Part shown: piece after piece, positions 4,918 through 6,686 of the stretch
How the letters are laid out: every line of letters starts with the position of its first letter
How positions within the stretch are numbered: the stretch's first letter is position 1
Assembly (NCBI GenBank): GCA_022865525.1
Contig: JALHSV010000259.1
Location: forward strand, 1-6,686
DNA length: 6,686 nt
Origin: Thermodesulfovibrionales bacterium
GTDB lineage: Bacteria; Nitrospirota; Thermodesulfovibrionia; Thermodesulfovibrionales; SM23-35
Direction: 5' to 3'
Made by a program: the position numbers and the translations under genes
The notes under the pieces: model-generated
The model's database searches: none
Seen by the model: the letters and a program-made list of their open reading frames with translations, nothing else
What the model was told of the DNA's origin: nothing

Positions 4918-4946
4918 TAGACATCGGTTCAGATGAGTGATATACT
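4918..4946 (+). promoter_or_regulatory. Strong sigma70-type promoter for eno
   Basis: TAGACA (4918-4923, 5/6 to TTGACA), a 17-base spacer, then TATACT (4941-4946, 5/6 to TATAAT) preceded by TG at 4938-4939 (extended -10). Predicted transcription start is about 4953, leaving a leader of about 38 bases before the eno ATG. The promoter overlaps the last codons of the ORF running through the ATPase remnant (stop 4934-4936). By matches and spacing this is the best promoter in the window. Confidence 0.65.
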
Positions 4947-4990
4947 CTATTCACAGTATTCTATAACCCCACCAATTAAGGAGAAATACT

Positions 4991-6277
4991 ATGGCCAAGA
5001 TCATAAGAGTTGTCGGAAGAGAGATCCTCGATTCGAGGGGGAACCCGACTGTCGAAGCAGATGTATGGCTCGAAGACGGCAGCACGGGGAGAGCGGCTGT
5101 ACCATCCGGTGCATCCACGGGTGAGCATGAAGCGATTGAGCTGAGAGACGGTGATAAGACCAGGTATCTCGGGAAAGGTACCCGTAAGGCGGTGCAGAAT
5201 ATAAACAAAAATATCGCTGCAGCTGTCCTGGGTATGGATGCAAGCGATCAGGCAGAAATTGACAGGAAGATGATCCAACTTGATGGCACAACTAATAAGG
5301 GCAAGCTTGGTGCAAACGCCATCCTTGCGGTGTCCATGGCAGTTGCACGAGCTGCTGCAACATCTTACAGGATGCCTCTTTACCGTTATCTCGGAGGAGT
5401 GTCGGCTTCTGTTCTGCCTGTGCCGATGATGAACATTCTCAACGGCGGTTCACACGCGGACAATTCAGTAGACCCTCAGGAATTCATGGTAGCGCCCTAT
5501 GGTGCACCGAATTTCTCTGAAGCACTCCGCATGGGGGCAGAGGTTTTTCATACTTTAAAAAGTGTGCTGAAAAAGAAAGGCTATTCGACATCTGTTGGTG
5601 ACGAAGGCGGTTTTGCACCTAATCTCAGATCCAATGAAGAAGCGATTGAGGTTATTCTGGAATCGATCACAAAGGCCGGCTATCGCACCGGAAAGGATAT
5701 CGGGTTGGCCCTGGATCCTGCTGCAAGCGAATTTTATGAAAAAGGCAAAAAGAAATATGTATTCAAGAAGTCTGATAAAAGCGAAAGGACCTCTGAGCAG
5801 ATGGTAGATTTCTGGGCGAACTGGGTGAAGCAGTATCCGATCATATCAATAGAGGACGGCATGGCTGAGGATGACTGGAAAGGCTGGAAGCTGATGACCG
5901 ATGTCCTTGGGAAGAAAATACAGCTTGTCGGAGACGACCTTTTTGTGACGAACACAGAGAGGCTTTCGAGGGGCATCAGGGAGGGAGTTGCGAATTCGAT
6001 TCTCATAAAGGTAAATCAGATCGGCACCCTGACCGAAACTCTCGAAGCGATGCACATGGCTGCTTCAGCAGGTTATACCTCGATGATATCGCATCGGTCG
6101 GGTGAGACCGAAGACACCTTTATCGCCGATCTCGTTGTTGCCACAGGCGCAGGTCAGATCAAGACGGGTTCTGCAAGCCGCACAGACAGGATCGCGAAAT
6201 ATAACCAGCTTCTGCGGATAGAGCAGGAACTGGGCAGTTCAGCAAAGTTTGCAGGGAGAAACGCATTTCGTCGGTAG
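4991..6277 (+). CDS. eno: Enolase (phosphopyruvate hydratase)
   Basis: Interconverts 2-phosphoglycerate and phosphoenolpyruvate with Mg2+ in glycolysis and gluconeogenesis; cytoplasmic. 428 residues, the normal bacterial length, starting at ATG 4991 with AAGGAG seven bases upstream (4978-4983). N-terminal REILDSRGNPTVE and the mobile loop PSGASTGEHEA (38-48) are intact. Active-site residues are all present: H155 and E164 (SHADNSVDPQEF), E205 (VGDEGGFAP), metal ligands D242 (ALDPAASEF), E288 (SIEDGMAEDDW) and D315 (GDDLFVTN), catalytic K340 (ILIKVNQIGTLTET), H368 with the signature SHRSGETEDT, and K391 (IKTGSASRTDR). The insert around 256-270 (KYVFKKSDKSERTSEQM) is seen in several non-model phyla. 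It is driven by the promoter at 4918-4946 and followed after 22 bp by the Fe-S gene, likely co-transcribed. Functional enzyme, very sure. Confidence 0.98.
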   Translation: MAKIIRVVGREILDSRGNPTVEADVWLEDGSTGRAAVPSGASTGEHEAIELRDGDKTRYLGKGTRKAVQNINKNIAAAVLGMDASDQAEIDRKMIQLDGTTNKGKLGANAILAVSMAVARAAATSYRMPLYRYLGGVSASVLPVPMMNILNGGSHADNSVDPQEFMVAPYGAPNFSEALRMGAEVFHTLKSVLKKKGYSTSVGDEGGFAPNLRSNEEAIEVILESITKAGYRTGKDIGLALDPAASEFYEKGKKKYVFKKSDKSERTSEQMVDFWANWVKQYPIISIEDGMAEDDWKGWKLMTDVLGKKIQLVGDDLFVTNTERLSRGIREGVANSILIKVNQIGTLTETLEAMHMAASAGYTSMISHRSGETEDTFIADLVVATGAGQIKTGSASRTDRIAKYNQLLRIEQELGSSAKFAGRNAFRR

Positions 6278-6299
6278 AAACCAACCAGGAGAAGTCATC

Positions 6300-6686
6300 A
6301 TGAAAATTTTGACCACACCGAGAATGGAACGCTGCATAGGCTGCCATTCCTGCTCGCTGGCCTGTGCACGCCTCGTACATAAGAGGCTTTCCTGGGATAC
6401 TTCAGGGATACGCATCCGTACATCAGGTGGGCTTTCGACAGGCTTTGAAGCGAGGAACTGTCTCGCATGCAACCCTGCCCCGTGTGTTCAAGCCTGCCCG
6501 ACCGGTGCTTATTCCCAGAGAAAAGGAGGTGGCGTTGTTGTCAGAAAGAAACTTTGCATCCGCTGCGGTGAGTGTGCGAAGGCGTGTCCCGTATATGCCA
6601 TCTATCTTGATCCAATAGGAGAACCTTTTGTATGCATACATTGCAGCCGGTGCGTTCAATACTGTCCCCATGACTGCCTTGAGATG
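6300..6686 (+). CDS. Four-cluster [4Fe-4S] ferredoxin-type electron-transfer protein (partial at window end)
   Basis: ATG at 6300-6302 with CAGGAG eight bases upstream (6286-6291); 129 codons are seen and the frame is open at the edge. Cys groups: C12-x2-C15-x2-C18-x3-C22; C54-x2-C57-x4-C62-x3-C66-P; C86-x2-C89-x2-C92-x3-C96-P; C112-x2-C115-x2-C118-x3-C122-P, plus C126. That is sixteen ligands for four [4Fe-4S] clusters in two ferredoxin folds, the layout of HycB/DmsB-like subunits. The string between the first two groups (RIRTSGGLSTGFEARNC) is, as I recall, typical of Fe-S subunits encoded beside tungsten aldehyde ferredoxin oxidoreductase in anaerobes; that partner would lie just beyond the window and is inference. 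No signal or Tat peptide, so cytoplasmic. Probably in an operon with eno (22 bp gap). Alternative: Fe-S subunit of another oxidoreductase. Confidence 0.88.
   Translation, partial: MKILTTPRMERCIGCHSCSLACARLVHKRLSWDTSGIRIRTSGGLSTGFEARNCLACNPAPCVQACPTGAYSQRKGGGVVVRKKLCIRCGECAKACPVYAIYLDPIGEPFVCIHCSRCVQYCPHDCLEM

Noticed and set aside
4619..4936. 105-codon ORF as an intact small protein
   Set aside because: Its first 30 residues cross the hairpin and the other-frame ATPase piece; only the C-terminal part matches a family, so it is better read as a collapsed pseudogene.
1..6686. CRISPR array, tRNA or rRNA genes
   Set aside because: No regularly spaced direct repeats and no cloverleaf or rRNA-like sequence were seen on either strand.

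Overview
The window looks like a piece of a bacterial chromosome of roughly average GC. The organism is probably an anaerobic or microaerophilic Gram-negative of the Nitrospirota or Desulfobacterota type. That placement is inference. It rests on a four-cluster ferredoxin-type subunit of the kind found beside aldehyde ferredoxin oxidoreductases, a dispersed palindromic repeat of the 'VIPGLTRNP' type, and the style of the enolase and the small secreted proteins. No single marker settles the phylum.

Layout. Positions 1-102 hold the 3' end of a small protein. Positions 106-860 are mostly debris: a truncated DUF5666/OmpA-type remnant on +, a nested palindromic repeat (418-535), and a likely nucleotide-cyclase remnant on -. 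Positions 864-2810 are all on the minus strand: an intact, GC-rich membrane methyltransferase of the isoprenylcysteine methyltransferase type, the last 53 codons of a family 3 solute-binding protein, an intact secreted protein with two Cys-rich repeats, and a frameshifted, C-terminally truncated SYLF (Ysc84-like) gene. Positions 2811-3176 are the divergent intergenic stretch. From 3177 everything is on the plus strand: an overlooked 39-codon single-span membrane ORF, a CPA1 Na+/H+ antiporter, a strong hairpin, the collapsed remnant of a DUF4143-type ATPase, then enolase and a 4x[4Fe-4S] protein that runs off the window.

How it fits together. The solid genes are the methyltransferase, the Cys-rich protein, the antiporter, enolase (eno) and the Fe-S protein. 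Eno and the Fe-S gene lie 22 bp apart, each with a good Shine-Dalgarno, and probably share the promoter seen at 4918-4946. The 39-aa ORF ends three bases before the antiporter start and may be co-translated with it. The rest of the window is a concentration of gene remnants: five independent broken genes in about 5 kb, two carrying a visible molecular scar (a one-base deletion in the SYLF gene and an apparent short-homology deletion in the ATPase).

I found no clear new multi-gene system. The items most worth a second look are the small membrane ORF in front of the antiporter, the overlapping-frame scar in the ATPase remnant, the palindromic elements, and the Cys-rich secreted protein.
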